From: Maricaulis virginensis
GTDB lineage: Bacteria; Pseudomonadota; Alphaproteobacteria; Caulobacterales; Maricaulaceae
Direction: 5' to 3'
NCBI RefSeq assembly: GCF_027922185.1
Contig: NZ_BSFE01000003.1
Span: forward strand, 1 to 64,000
Length of the DNA stretch: 64,000 bases
The notes under the pieces are model-generated. The model worked only from the letters and a program-made list of their open reading frames with translations, had not been told where the DNA came from and made no database searches. Positions 24,351 to 33,118 of the stretch are shown one piece after another (the stretch's first letter is position 1; each line of letters starts with the position of its first letter). The position numbers and the translations under genes were made by a program.

Positions 24351-26408
24351 ATGACCAAGTCTCAGAAGATCACCCTCAGCGCCTCGCGCGACATCCCCTT
24401 CAACAAGCTGGTGCTGAGCCAGTCCAATGTCCGGCGCATCAAGGCTGGCGTCTCGATCGAGGAGCTCGCCGAGGACATCGCCCGGCGCACGCTTCTGTCC
24501 TCGATCACCGTCCGGCCGGTGCTGGATGAGGCCGACGCGGAAACCGGCATGTTCGAGATCCCGGCCGGCGGACGCCGCTACCGGGCGCTCGAACTTCTGG
24601 TCAAGCAGAAGCGGCTGAACCGCACAGCGCCCGTGCCCTGTATCGTGCGCACGGACGGCCTCGCCGAAGAAGACAGTCTCGCCGAGAATGTTCAGCGTGC
24701 GCCGCTTCATCCGCTCGACCAGTTCCGCGCCTTCCAGGCAATGCGCGAAAAAGGCAAGAGCGAGGAAGAAATCGCGGCGGCCTTCTTCGTCTCGGCGAAT
24801 GTTGTCAAGCAGCGGCTCAAGCTCGCCGCTATCGCGCCGTCGCTTCTCGACGCCTACGCCGAGGAGGAACTGACCCTCGACCAGCTCATGGCCTTCACGG
24901 TCAATCCCGACCATGAGCGCCAGGAACAGGTCTGGGAGTCGATCAAACGGAGTTACGCGAAACAGCCCTATGAAATCCGCCGCATGCTGACCGAAGGCGC
25001 CGTGCGCGCCTCCGACCGGCGGGCGCAGTTCGTCGGGCTGGGCGCCTATGAGGCGGCCGGCGGCGCCATCCTTCGCGATTTCTTCCAGTCCGACGATGGC
25101 GGATGGCTGCAGGACGCAGGCCTGCTTGCGAAACTCGTCGATGAAAAGCTCGAAACCGATGCGGAAGCGATCCGCGCCGAGGGCTGGAAATGGATCGAGA
25201 TCGGCACGGATTTTCCCTACGGCCATACCTACGGTCTGCGCCGGATCATCGGCGAGACCGAGCCGATGAGCGAGGACGAGATCGCGAGCTTCCACGCGCT
25301 GAAGACTGAATACGACAAGCTCGAAGACGAGTACGCCGACGCCGAGGAGTTCCCGGAAGATATCGACACCCGGCTCGGCGAGATCGAAACGGCGATGGAA
25401 GCCTTGCAGGAGCGCCCCGTCCGCTTAGAACCGGATGAAATCGCCATGGCCGGCGTCTTCGTCAGCATCGGCCATGACGGCCGTCTGCGTGTCGAGCGCG
25501 GCTATGTCCGCCCCGAGGATGAACCTTGCGTCGAATCCGACGGACAGGACGAGGTCGATGGGATGGACGCGTCTGCCGAGGAGGACGTCGACGACGCTAC
25601 GAACCCGGATGCCAGCGACGAGGCGGAAGAGGAAGACGATGGTCTGAAGCCGCTCTCCGACCGCCTCGTCATGGAATTGACGGCGCATCGCACGCTCGCC
25701 CTTCGCGACGCGCTTGCCAACGATCCGCAGACGGCATTCCTCGCCGCCCTGCACGCGATGACGCTGCGGCTCTTCTATCACTATCCGCTGGATAGCTGCG
25801 TCGAGATCACGCCGCACAGCGCCGGTTTCGGCGCCCAGGCGCCGGGTCTCGGCGACACGGCTTACGCGCTCAGCATCGACGCTCGCACGACGAGTTGGCT
25901 AGGGGCGCTGCCGAAAGCGCCTGAAGATCTGTGGGACGCACTGGTCAGGTTCGACAACGACAGCCGCGAGGCGCTGTTCGCGCATTGCGTCGCCATGACG
26001 GTGAACGCCGTCCATGAGCCGTACAACCGCCGCCCGCGGGCGCTCGCCCATGCCGATTTGCTGGCGACGACACTCGGGCTCGACATGGCGAGTGCGGGCT
26101 GGACGCCGACGGGCGAGAGCTATCTGGCACGCATCACCAAGGCCCGCATTCTGGAAGCGGTGCGCGAAGCCAAGGGCGACGAAGCGGCCGACCGCATCGC
26201 CAGCCTCAAGAAACCGGAAATGATCGCGGCGGCCGAAGAGCTTCTCGAAGGGACCGGTTGGCTGCCCGAAGTACTGCGCATGCCGGCTCTCCCTGAGAGC
26301 GAAGCGCAATCGGCGGATAACGGCGGCGAACCGGCCATGGGCGATTCCGCCGTCATCACCGATGATGAACCTGTCACCGGCAACGCCTTCGCCACTGCGG
26401 CCGAGTGA
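24351..26408 (+). CDS. ParB/Spo0J-like nuclease-domain protein
   Basis: A 685-aa protein. The N-terminal ParB domain has LSQSNVRR, the PAGGRRYRALELL box and ENVQRAPLHPLDQFRAF. A helix-turn-helix follows (EEEIAAAFFVSANVVKQRLK). The C-terminal half includes an acidic low-complexity stretch (around residues 395-430) and a conserved helical end. Similar long ParB-like proteins sit in the backbone of many alphaproteobacterial ICEs and plasmids. No partner ParA is present, so partitioning is not certain; a regulatory or DNA-maintenance role is equally possible. Confidence 0.87.
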   Translation: MTKSQKITLSASRDIPFNKLVLSQSNVRRIKAGVSIEELAEDIARRTLLSSITVRPVLDEADAETGMFEIPAGGRRYRALELLVKQKRLNRTAPVPCIVRTDGLAEEDSLAENVQRAPLHPLDQFRAFQAMREKGKSEEEIAAAFFVSANVVKQRLKLAAIAPSLLDAYAEEELTLDQLMAFTVNPDHERQEQVWESIKRSYAKQPYEIRRMLTEGAVRASDRRAQFVGLGAYEAAGGAILRDFFQSDDGGWLQDAGLLAKLVDEKLETDAEAIRAEGWKWIEIGTDFPYGHTYGLRRIIGETEPMSEDEIASFHALKTEYDKLEDEYADAEEFPEDIDTRLGEIETAMEALQERPVRLEPDEIAMAGVFVSIGHDGRLRVERGYVRPEDEPCVESDGQDEVDGMDASAEEDVDDATNPDASDEAEEEDDGLKPLSDRLVMELTAHRTLALRDALANDPQTAFLAALHAMTLRLFYHYPLDSCVEITPHSAGFGAQAPGLGDTAYALSIDARTTSWLGALPKAPEDLWDALVRFDNDSREALFAHCVAMTVNAVHEPYNRRPRALAHADLLATTLGLDMASAGWTPTGESYLARITKARILEAVREAKGDEAADRIASLKKPEMIAAAEELLEGTGWLPEVLRMPALPESEAQSADNGGEPAMGDSAVITDDEPVTGNAFATAAE

Positions 26409-26448
26409 CCGGGAGCCAAGCCCCCCAACGGCTCCCGCAGCCGCCCCT

Positions 26449-26474
26449 GGAGCCCGCCCAATGTGGCGGGCTCC
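26449..26474 (+). terminator. Rho-independent terminator after parB-like gene
   Basis: GGAGCCCGCC (26449-26458) pairs perfectly with GGCGGGCTCC (26465-26474) around a CAATGT loop, and is followed by TTCTTTTTTT. It ends the DUF932-parB transcript. The next gene starts 31 bases later, so read-through or a promoter inside the hairpin region must supply it. Confidence 0.85.
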
Positions 26475-26504
26475 TTCTTTTTTGCTCTCAGCATGGAGGC
26501 GCAA

Positions 26505-27545
26505 ATGAACAGCGCAGCATCCGAAATCGCACGACGGCTCGGCCGCGAGGCGGAGGCCGTCTGCCGCCATTACCTGTCTAACGGTCGCAAGCAGGGCCGA
26601 TACTGGATCGTCGGCGACATCGAGAACACGCCCGGACGCAGTCTTTATGTTCGCCTGACGGGACCAGCCCACGGTCCGGGCGCCGCCGGAAAATGGACCG
26701 ACGCCGCCACGGGCGAACATGGCGACCTGCTAGATCTCATCGCCGGCGCCCGGCAACTTCGCACATTCGGCGAGACGCTTGATGAGGCGAGGATCTTCCT
26801 GAGCCTCCCACGACCTGAACCGCCAACCCGCGAACGCGTGGTCGCGCCCAGAGGATCGCCGGAGGCTGCGCGGCGCCTCTTCGCCATGGGAAGACCGGTC
26901 GGTGGAACGCTCGCCGAGCGCTATCTTCATCGACGCGGTCTTTCCGGGCTTGGCGACGCGCCAGCGCTGCGATTTCATCCGTGCTGCTACTATTGGCGAG
27001 AAGGTCAGCCCCAAGACACCCCACCGGAGACCTGGCCTGCATTGCTCGCCAAGGTCACGGACGGGAACGGCAATCTCACCGGCGTTCACCGCACATGGCT
27101 CGATCCGGCGACGGCTCGCAAGGCGCCCCTCGATCCATCACGCAAGGCGATGGGGAACCTGCTCGGCCATGGCGTGCGGATCGGAACTGTGAGCGACATC
27201 CTCGCTGCTGGCGAAGGGCTGGAAAGCACGCTCTCCGTGCGCATGGCGTTGCCCAACATGCCCGTCATATCCGCGTTGTCGGCCAATCATCTCGCCGCGC
27301 TGATCCTGCCGACCGGGCTTCAGCGTCTCTATATCGCCGCCGACGCCGACGAGGCAGGCGCCATGGCCGTCGCCAGTCTGGCCGAACGCGCAGGTGTACT
27401 CGGTATCGAGACGATCCGGCTTTCCCCTTTTGGCGGCGACTTCAACGAAGATCTTCGCAAGCTCGGGCGGGACGGACTCCGGACGCATCTGGGTCAGCAA
27501 CTGGCCGAGCCCGAGCAATCGCGGTTGCTTTCCGACGAACACTGA
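26505..27545 (+). CDS. Toprim-domain (primase-like) protein
   Basis: A 346-aa protein starting at ATG 26505 behind GGAGG. The N-terminal part (about 1-110) is a DUF7146-like region with LYVRLTGP and GKWTDAATGEHGDLLDLI, and the C-terminal half has a Toprim domain: LAAGEGLESTLS (Glu) and LYIAADADEAG (DxD). Proteins of this kind act as primases or DNA-processing enzymes on conjugative elements and may prime the transferred strand. Active-site acids are intact. Confidence 0.85.
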   Translation: MNSAASEIARRLGREAEAVCRHYLSNGRKQGRYWIVGDIENTPGRSLYVRLTGPAHGPGAAGKWTDAATGEHGDLLDLIAGARQLRTFGETLDEARIFLSLPRPEPPTRERVVAPRGSPEAARRLFAMGRPVGGTLAERYLHRRGLSGLGDAPALRFHPCCYYWREGQPQDTPPETWPALLAKVTDGNGNLTGVHRTWLDPATARKAPLDPSRKAMGNLLGHGVRIGTVSDILAAGEGLESTLSVRMALPNMPVISALSANHLAALILPTGLQRLYIAADADEAGAMAVASLAERAGVLGIETIRLSPFGGDFNEDLRKLGRDGLRTHLGQQLAEPEQSRLLSDEH

Positions 27546-27865
27546 GCGGCTGAGCAGGCCCGTCACTGGTCTGGTCGCCATCGTCAGATCATCTCCTAAT
27601 TCGAGAGCCTCGCCTTCGGCCTTCCGAGAGGAGCGAGACGGAGCGGAGACTGGCCGGGCCGGCAACGGCTGCGGCGTCACTCTTTTCCGCCGCCGGGCAT
27701 AGAGGCCCGGCTTTGCATCGCGAAACAAAAGAGCGCCGCCTCCGCCGTCCTCCACCTTTGGCTCCGGCCGCCGTGACCGGCGGTGCAGTCCCGGCCAGCC
27801 CCCGCTTTCCCGTCGCTCGGGAAGGCCGCGAGAGGCGCGGCCCATGCCGAACAGGAGACGATCCC
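27546..27865 (+). other. 320-bp gap before the DUF2493 gene
   Basis: No protein-coding frame is convincing. The sequence is GC-rich with short inverted repeats (for example GGCCGGGCCGGC near 27653-27664) and runs into a ribosome site CAGGAGACG for the DUF2493 gene. It probably contains the leader and promoter of that gene. Confidence 0.4.
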
Positions 27866-28804
27866 ATGACCGCCGAGACCACCGAACCAATGGCCAGCTC
27901 CGCAACCGCGGCCGTACTCGAAGAATTGCAGCTCTATGGCTATCGGGCTTTTGCCGACGAGCCCGACCCGAGACCCTTACCCGAAGCCGACGCCCTCCAG
28001 GGTGCGATAGCCGACATCTTCGAAGCGCTCGCCGCCACGCTGGAAGACACGCGTCTCGAACCGGATCTCGAAGACCTGCTCTGGTCATTGACGAACCTGT
28101 TCCATCGCACAGCCGCCCGCGTCGACCGCGACCTCGACGACAACGAGCAGGCCCAGAAACGATCACAGCGTGAACAGGACGGCTCGGAAGTACGCTCGGT
28201 AGAACTTGAAGCCCTGACGGCTCAGGGCGTCACTCTGATCGAGCGGCGCAACGCTTACGAGCTCATGCGCGATATCGCAGCCGATCACTTCGAAACCCAT
28301 ATCGGTCAGACTTGGCGACCGCACTCAGGATCACGGATCAGTCACCGTACGCTGACAGCGGCCATGATCGACAGCCGCGACTTTCTGTCGGCGAAGCGAC
28401 GCGCGGAGATCGAACCGCTTCTGCCCACCGGGCCACGGGTCGCCTTCTCCGGCGGGCTCGACGTCACCGACCATCGGGCCATCTGGGCGGCACTGGACCG
28501 GGTCAAGGCCAAACATGCCGACATGGTGCTTCTGCATGGCGGTTCGCCCAAAGGCGCCGAGAAGATCGCCGCTTGCTGGGCCGATAACCGCAAATGCCAG
28601 CAAATCGTCTTCAAGCCCGACTGGAAGCGCCACGGTAAGGCTGCGCCATTCAAGCGCAACGACGCGCTTCTTGAGGCGATGCCCATCGGTCTCATCCTCT
28701 TTGCAGGCTCCGGGATCACCGACAATCTCGCCGACAAGGCCAAGAAGCTCGGCGTCCCACTCTTCGATTTTAGACCGAAGAAAAACACTGCGCAGGCAGC
28801 GTGA
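27866..28804 (+). CDS. DUF2493 (SLOG-type) protein, ICE backbone
   Basis: A 312-aa protein from ATG 27866 (CAGGAGACG upstream). The C-terminal ~110 residues match the DUF2493/YAcAr SLOG fold: RVAFSGGLDVTDHRAIW, MVLLHGGSPKGAEKIA, then FKPDWKRHGKAAPFKRN. The SLOG fold binds nucleotide-like ligands. The N-terminal ~190 residues are helical and family specific. It is widely associated with conjugative backbones of this type; its biochemical role is not known. Confidence 0.85.
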   Translation: MTAETTEPMASSATAAVLEELQLYGYRAFADEPDPRPLPEADALQGAIADIFEALAATLEDTRLEPDLEDLLWSLTNLFHRTAARVDRDLDDNEQAQKRSQREQDGSEVRSVELEALTAQGVTLIERRNAYELMRDIAADHFETHIGQTWRPHSGSRISHRTLTAAMIDSRDFLSAKRRAEIEPLLPTGPRVAFSGGLDVTDHRAIWAALDRVKAKHADMVLLHGGSPKGAEKIAACWADNRKCQQIVFKPDWKRHGKAAPFKRNDALLEAMPIGLILFAGSGITDNLADKAKKLGVPLFDFRPKKNTAQAA

Positions 28805-28826
28805 TGCATAGAACGCATCACTTGAT

Positions 28827-28854
28827 GCGCGCGCCGGAAGGTTCCGGCGCGCGC
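28827..28854 (+). terminator. Perfect 13-bp inverted repeat after the DUF2493 gene
   Basis: GCGCGCGCCGGAA (28827-28839) and TTCCGGCGCGCGC (28842-28854) form a perfect hairpin with a two-base gap, 22 bases after the stop codon. It lacks a clean T tract, so it is either a weak intrinsic terminator or an RNA-stabilising hairpin. Confidence 0.5.
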
Positions 28855-28924
28855 CGCTTTGCGCTATACTTCGAAAAGCGCCATGGCGGTTGGTGGAGGC
28901 GCTCCATCCAAAAGGAGACCGCCC

Positions 28925-29350
28925 ATGTTTCTGTCCGCATTGCTGAGTGTTATCGGCCTTGGTTTTCTATGCTGGCTCTTGTTCAGCCTGGCTGTCTATG
29001 CGCTTCCATTCTTCGTCGCAATAACAGCTGGCTACTACGCCTTTGAAAGCGGCGCGGGACCGATCGGAACGGTCGCCGTCGCGCTGCTTGGCGGCGCTAT
29101 AGTCCTTGTTCTCGGACAAGTGGCCTTCGCTACAATCCGCTCACCGATTATCCGCCTTGCGCTCGGGGCACTTTACGCCTTGCCGGCAGGTCTTGCTGGG
29201 TTCCATGCAGTGAAGGGTCTTTCACAAGCCGGCGGCGCAGGTGAGACTTGGACGCTCGTCTTCGCCACTGTCGGCGCGATCATTGTCGGCGTCACAGCAT
29301 GGGTGCGTATTGCGTCTCTTGCAGGGCCAGAAGCACCTCACCCGCTTTGA
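28925..29350 (+). CDS. Small inner-membrane protein of the ICE backbone
   Basis: A 141-aa protein starting at ATG 28925 behind AAAAGGAG. Four hydrophobic segments cover most of its length: about 5-38, 47-70, 76-95 and 108-132. No signal peptide cleavage or enzymatic motif is visible. It ends the backbone operon and is followed by the mercury cassette. Unrecognised membrane proteins at this position may serve entry exclusion or envelope roles, but nothing in the sequence proves it. Confidence 0.65.
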   Translation: MFLSALLSVIGLGFLCWLLFSLAVYALPFFVAITAGYYAFESGAGPIGTVAVALLGGAIVLVLGQVAFATIRSPIIRLALGALYALPAGLAGFHAVKGLSQAGGAGETWTLVFATVGAIIVGVTAWVRIASLAGPEAPHPL

Positions 29351-29490
29351 AAGCAGCCGCTCGAAGAGATCGCAGCGAATTCAAACTTCGAGCCCACCTT
29401 GTTCATCGTTGCAGTAAGCACCACAGTCTCGAGAGGGCGGATTCCGATCGTTCGCTGCGCCAATGTTGAATACCGGTTCGCAGACGCTGA

Positions 29491-29510
29491 GTTGCCACGA
29501 TCGTGGCAAC
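29491..29510. promoter_or_regulatory. Perfect 20-bp palindrome downstream of merA
   Basis: GTTGCCACGATCGTGGCAAC is a perfect 20-bp palindrome with no loop bases. It lies 75 bases beyond the merA stop and about 140 bases after the small membrane protein gene. The form is that of an operator for a dimeric regulator; a T-rich run follows (TTTCTC), so a bidirectional terminator is the alternative. No obvious second copy was seen. Confidence 0.5.
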
Positions 29511-29585
29511 TTTCTCACTCTATATCCCAATTGTCCTGAGATCGGTCGCCAGTTTAAATGATGTATCAATACTCGCGTTTTTGGA

Positions 29586-31022
29586 TCACCCCGCACAACA
29601 GGACAGTTTCGCCACGTCCATGTCGAAGGTCTGCGCGGCGAGCTTCAGGCCCTCGGCCGTGGTGAGATAGGGAAAGATCGTCTCGCCGAGCGCCTTTGTC
29701 GTCATGCCGAACTTCAACGCCAGGACGAGCGTCTGGACACTGTCGGCTCCCTCCGGCGCCATGATCACGCCACCAAGGAGGCGGTCGGTCTGGACATCCG
29801 CGATGAGCTTGATCAGGCCGCGGGTGTCGCGGGCGGCGAGCGCGCGGGGCACGTTGTCGAGGGTCAGCACACTGGTCTTGACGTCATGACCCGCCGCGCG
29901 CGCCTGCGCCTCGATCAGCCCGACGCCGGCGACCTGCGGATCAGTGAACACCACCCACGGCATCGCGGCGTTGTCGTAGCGCTCCGCCCCGCCCAGTACG
30001 GCGTTGCGGGAAGCGAGCTTGGCTCCATAGGCGGCCATGTAGACGAACTGGTCTCGGTCGGTGACGTCGCCCGCCGCAAAGATGCCGGCCTTCGTGGTCT
30101 GCATGTCATCGCCAACCCGGATCGCACCGCATGCGTCGGTCTCGACGCCCATCCCCGCGAGGTCCAGCCCCTCGGTGTTGGGCGCGCGTCCCGTCGTCAG
30201 GACGAGGCGGTCGGCCGTCAGTTCGCGCTCCGCGCCATTCACCGTCACGGTCAGCACCGCACGGTCCCCGTCGCGCCGCGCGGTGTGGTAGGTCGCGCCA
30301 TCGACGATGGCAAGACCTTCGGCGCGCAAGACCTCGGTGAGCGCCTGCGCCACCTCCGGCTCGGTGCGCGGCAACAGGTGCGAGCGGCAGACGATCGTAA
30401 CCCGCGTGCCCATCCGCGCCATCATCTGCGCCAGCTCCACTCCGATATAGCCGCCGCCGAGGAAGATCAGGCTTTCGGGCAATCGGTCCATCTCCAGCAG
30501 CGACGTGCTGTCGAGCGTTGGTGCGTCCTGGATCCCAGGGATGTCGGGCACGGCGGGTCGGCCACCGGTCGCGACGATCACCTTGGGAGCCGTGATCCTG
30601 CGCCCGCCGACCTCGACCCCGCCGGGGACGAGACGCGCTGGACCCTCGTCGAGATAGGTCACACCGCCGTAGCCCGGCAACAGATCGGCGTACTTCTTCT
30701 GGCGCAGAGTCGCGACAAGATCGTCCTTGGCCGCAACCAGCGTCGACCAGTCGGCGACCCGCGCCTCGCCGTGCAGGCCCGGGAACCGGCGCGCCGACTG
30801 CGCACCGTACAGGGCTTCTGCGGCCCGGATCATCATCTTGGACGGCACGCAGCCCACGTTCACGCAGGTGCCGCCGATGGTGCCATGCCCAATCAGCGCG
30901 ACCCGTTTGCCACCTTCCGCGGCGGTGATCGCGGCCGAGAACCCGGCCGATCCGGCGCCGATCACGGCAAGGTCGAAATCGCCCTTGGGCGCGCAGCAAT
31001 CGTCTTTCATCAAGTCATCCAT
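29586..31022 (-). CDS. merA: Mercuric reductase MerA
   Basis: A 478-aa flavoprotein reducing Hg(II) to Hg(0) with NADPH in the cytoplasm. The FAD motif VIGAGSAGFSAA, the redox-active GTCVNVGCVPSK disulfide, the NADPH motif FLGGGYIGVELA, and the C-terminal Cys pair (KLSCCAG end) that takes Hg from the partner subunit are all present. It lacks the N-terminal HMA domain found in many Tn501-type enzymes. It starts within the end of merF; ATG at 31020-31022 was chosen, with 31008-31010 as alternative. It is the last gene of merTPFA. Confidence 0.96.
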   Translation of the reverse strand: MDDLMKDDCCAPKGDFDLAVIGAGSAGFSAAITAAEGGKRVALIGHGTIGGTCVNVGCVPSKMMIRAAEALYGAQSARRFPGLHGEARVADWSTLVAAKDDLVATLRQKKYADLLPGYGGVTYLDEGPARLVPGGVEVGGRRITAPKVIVATGGRPAVPDIPGIQDAPTLDSTSLLEMDRLPESLIFLGGGYIGVELAQMMARMGTRVTIVCRSHLLPRTEPEVAQALTEVLRAEGLAIVDGATYHTARRDGDRAVLTVTVNGAERELTADRLVLTTGRAPNTEGLDLAGMGVETDACGAIRVGDDMQTTKAGIFAAGDVTDRDQFVYMAAYGAKLASRNAVLGGAERYDNAAMPWVVFTDPQVAGVGLIEAQARAAGHDVKTSVLTLDNVPRALAARDTRGLIKLIADVQTDRLLGGVIMAPEGADSVQTLVLALKFGMTTKALGETIFPYLTTAEGLKLAAQTFDMDVAKLSCCAG

Positions 31023-31248
31023 CCGTTCGAGTGGTCTGGCGCCGCTGCCGTCTCCAGACCGCGTACACGGTCAGCCCGACGAAAATGGCGAGCGCGGGCA
31101 GCAGAACGTAGTCAAGCCAGCCCAGCCAGGCCGACAGCCCCACGGCGCCGAGAAGCACGACCAGCACCGGCGTGAAGCAGCAGAGCGCCGCGATGACGGT
31201 GCCGACGACACCTGTCGCGATCAGCTTGCGGTCGGTCTGCTCGGTCAT
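31015..31248 (-). CDS. merF: Mercury transporter MerF
   Basis: A 77-aa protein with two membrane segments. The first carries the Cys pair ALCCFTPVLV and the second the segment LLPALAIFVGLTVYAV, both characteristic of MerF. It delivers Hg(II) across the inner membrane to MerA. Unlike the classical MerF, the C-terminal tail ends RRQTTRTDG with no second Cys pair. The start MTEQTDRK at 31246-31248 was preferred to an upstream in-frame codon. It overlaps merA. Confidence 0.88.
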   Translation of the reverse strand: MTEQTDRKLIATGVVGTVIAALCCFTPVLVVLLGAVGLSAWLGWLDYVLLPALAIFVGLTVYAVWRRQRRQTTRTDG

Positions 31249-31252
31249 CCCG

Positions 31253-31558
31253 TCAGCCCGCGATGCGCGCCGGGTAGCCTGCATTGGCCGACGCGGTCGC
31301 TATGGCGTCGGCACTGGTAGTGGAAGTATCGAAGATGACCGTGGCGGTGCGCGCCTCGAAGTCGATCTCGACGGCACGGACGCCGGCGACGCCTTCCATC
31401 GCGCGCTTCACCGTCACGGGGCAGAGTGCGCAGGTCATGTTGTCGACGGTGAAGGTCACGGTCTGCTCGGCGGCGACGGACTGCGCGGCAACAGGGATGG
31501 CCGTGATCGGCGCGACGGCGGTCAGGCCGAACAGCACTAGTGCAAGGATCTTCTTCAT
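31253..31558 (-). CDS. merP: Periplasmic mercury-binding protein MerP
   Basis: A 101-aa protein with a signal peptide (MKKILALVLFGLTAVAPITA, cleavage near AAQ) and an HMA domain with the MTCALC metal site (C-x2-C). It captures Hg(II) in the periplasm and hands it to MerT/MerF. The start is the Met before KKIL, behind GGAAA. It lies between merT and merF in the operon; a large in-frame upstream extension overlaps merT and is not translated. Confidence 0.93.
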   Translation of the reverse strand: MKKILALVLFGLTAVAPITAIPVAAQSVAAEQTVTFTVDNMTCALCPVTVKRAMEGVAGVRAVEIDFEARTATVIFDTSTTSADAIATASANAGYPARIAG

Positions 31559-31575
31559 GGGGTTTCCTTTCGGGG

Positions 31576-31965
31576 TCAGTAGAGCAGCGGCGCCCACCAG
31601 TCGATGGTGAGCGCGGCGACGACGAGGATCAGGGATGCCCAGAGCGCAGTCTTGGTAATCCGCGCCGAGGATGGCCTTGCGCAATAGGAACCGGGCTCGC
31701 AGACGGTCGGCTTGCGGAAATACACCTGCCGGAATCCCACCCCGATGAAGCCGAGCGCAATGACAGCGAAGATCGGCTTGTATGGCTCCAGCGCCGTCAG
31801 GTTGCCGATCCAGGCCCCCGAGATGCCGAGGGTCAGCAGCACCAGCGGCCCCACGCAACAGGCCGAAGCGAGGAATGCGCCGAGCACCCCGCCCGCCGCG
31901 AGCCAGCCCTTTCGGGCCGGGCGATCCGCGCCAGTGCTGTCAATTCTGTCGTCTGTCAGCGCCAT
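31576..31965 (-). CDS. merT: Mercury transport protein MerT
   Basis: A 129-aa inner-membrane protein. The first membrane segment contains the Cys pair SACCVGPLVL, and a cytoplasmic loop contains CEPGSYC, as in MerT. Further hydrophobic segments follow (PIFAVIALGFIGVGF; ASLILVVAALTIDWW). It is the first gene of the operon and is transcribed divergently from merR. The start MALTDDR at 31963-31965 was chosen over a Met 26 codons upstream that lies inside the promoter region. Confidence 0.92.
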   Translation of the reverse strand: MALTDDRIDSTGADRPARKGWLAAGGVLGAFLASACCVGPLVLLTLGISGAWIGNLTALEPYKPIFAVIALGFIGVGFRQVYFRKPTVCEPGSYCARPSSARITKTALWASLILVVAALTIDWWAPLLY

Positions 31966-32006
31966 GTCGCGCACCTCTCGTCTGTGATTGACGATGGGTG
32001 TAAGGT

Positions 32007-32021
32007 CTGTAGCAACTACAG
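32007..32021. promoter_or_regulatory. MerR operator in the merT promoter
   Basis: CTGTAG-CAA-CTACAG is a perfect dyad between merT and merR. Read leftward it lies between a -35-like TTGAGC and a -10-like TACACC about 19 bases apart. Nineteen-base spacing is the over-long spacing on which MerR acts by twisting DNA. It should control both merT and merR. Confidence 0.8.
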
Positions 32022-32041
32022 GCTCAAGAGGAAACTTGCTC

Positions 32042-32488
32042 ATGACCGATCACAAGCGCGAGAGCGGCTTCACACGCGGAGACCTGGCCCGGGCGACCGG
32101 CTGCAACATTGAGACGATCCGCTATTACGAGAAGACCGGCCTTCTGCCCGACCCGCCGCGCACCGCCGTCGGCTACCGGATCTATTCCGCCGCACACGCC
32201 ACGCGCCTACGCTTCATCCTGCGCGCCCGCGAACTCGGGTTCTCGATGGAGGACATTCGTGGGCTGCTGGGGCTCGAAGACGGCACGGCGCCGACCTGTG
32301 CTGAGGTCAAGGAGCGGACGGAACGCCACCTTGTCGATATTCGCACGAGGATCGCGGATCTCCGGCGAATCGAAGCCGTCCTCGCCGCAACCGCATCCAG
32401 GTGTTCGCGCGCCAAGGCCCCGGACTGTCCGGTGCTCGACGCAATTACGCACCCATACAAAAACGCCGCAACCATAAACAGCTCGTGA
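32042..32488 (+). CDS. merR: Mercury-responsive regulator MerR
   Basis: A 148-aa MerR-family protein with an N-terminal winged helix (LARATGCNIETIRYYEKTGL), a long dimerisation helix, and the three Hg-binding cysteines: one in APTCAEVKERTE and two in SRCSRAKAPDCPVL. The last two are eight residues apart, one fewer than in Tn501 MerR as I recall. It starts at ATG 32042 behind AAGAGG. It is divergent from merTPFA over a palindromic operator. Neighbourhood makes mercury the ligand. Confidence 0.93.
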   Translation: MTDHKRESGFTRGDLARATGCNIETIRYYEKTGLLPDPPRTAVGYRIYSAAHATRLRFILRARELGFSMEDIRGLLGLEDGTAPTCAEVKERTERHLVDIRTRIADLRRIEAVLAATASRCSRAKAPDCPVLDAITHPYKNAATINSS

Positions 32489-33118
32489 GCGGTCATTCAT
32501 TAAATTGCCGGTCGAACGGCGACTCTGGGCCGCGAGCGAAACTGCCGGCGAGTAACGTCAATAGTAGCCCGGTCCGCATAGCCCCTTTTCCAGCTGCTCC
32601 CCAGATGTCAGCTTCTTGACTGAAATTCGCAGCGCGTGCACCGGGCTCACCAGAGAGTGCTGTGGCGGAATTCGTGCGCTGACAGCGGGGGGGCGTTCGA
32701 GCGCGCCGCTTCGGACGACGACAATTCACAGCCTTGTCGATCTGTCCTCCCCGGATGACATCATTCATCTCTTGGCCCAATGCGAGCAACCATCTTTCGA
32801 AACAAGTTGCCGGCGTTTATCGGTAATCGCTGACGACTTTCAACGGTTCTCTTGAAGCTCATCACCCACGCCCGACGCGGCCTCTCATGGACTGATCTGG
32901 CCGGGATCGGCTGACGCCTCGACCGCCTTGGCCGCAACGGCGGCGCCGGACTTTCTTCCCCTGGGCGTCGCCCATTCCTCGCGAGTCAAGAAACTCTGTC
33001 TCCGCCGTCCTCCTCTGCGCTGCGGGCCGCATGGGCTGCGTCGGCGGTCGTCCCGGCCTCGTCGATCGCCATCGAGGCCGCGACGGGCGCGGGCTCGAAA
33101 GCCAAAAGGAGAACTGAC
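32489..33118. other. 630-bp stretch without a gene
   Basis: No reading frame looks real; antisense frames through 32885-33589 are Arg-rich shadows. It marks the right edge of the mer insertion. Just before the next gene, GGCCTCG (33055-33061) and CGAGGCC (33073-33079) form a hairpin, and AAAAGGAG provides the ribosome site. Terminal inverted repeats of a mercury transposon were not recognised. Confidence 0.45.

Noticed and set aside
22798..25295. Long leftward open frames opposite the DUF932 and ParB-like genes
   Set aside because: They are antisense shadows caused by high GC at third codon positions; no ribosome site or domain, and Arg/Asp-rich composition.
29886..31175. 429-aa forward frame opposite merA and merF
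   Set aside because: Arg/His/Pro-rich with no motif; the minus strand carries complete MerA and MerF with active-site residues.
32489..33118. Mercury transposon terminal repeats
   Set aside because: No matching inverted repeats or transposase/resolvase fragments were found beside the mer genes.
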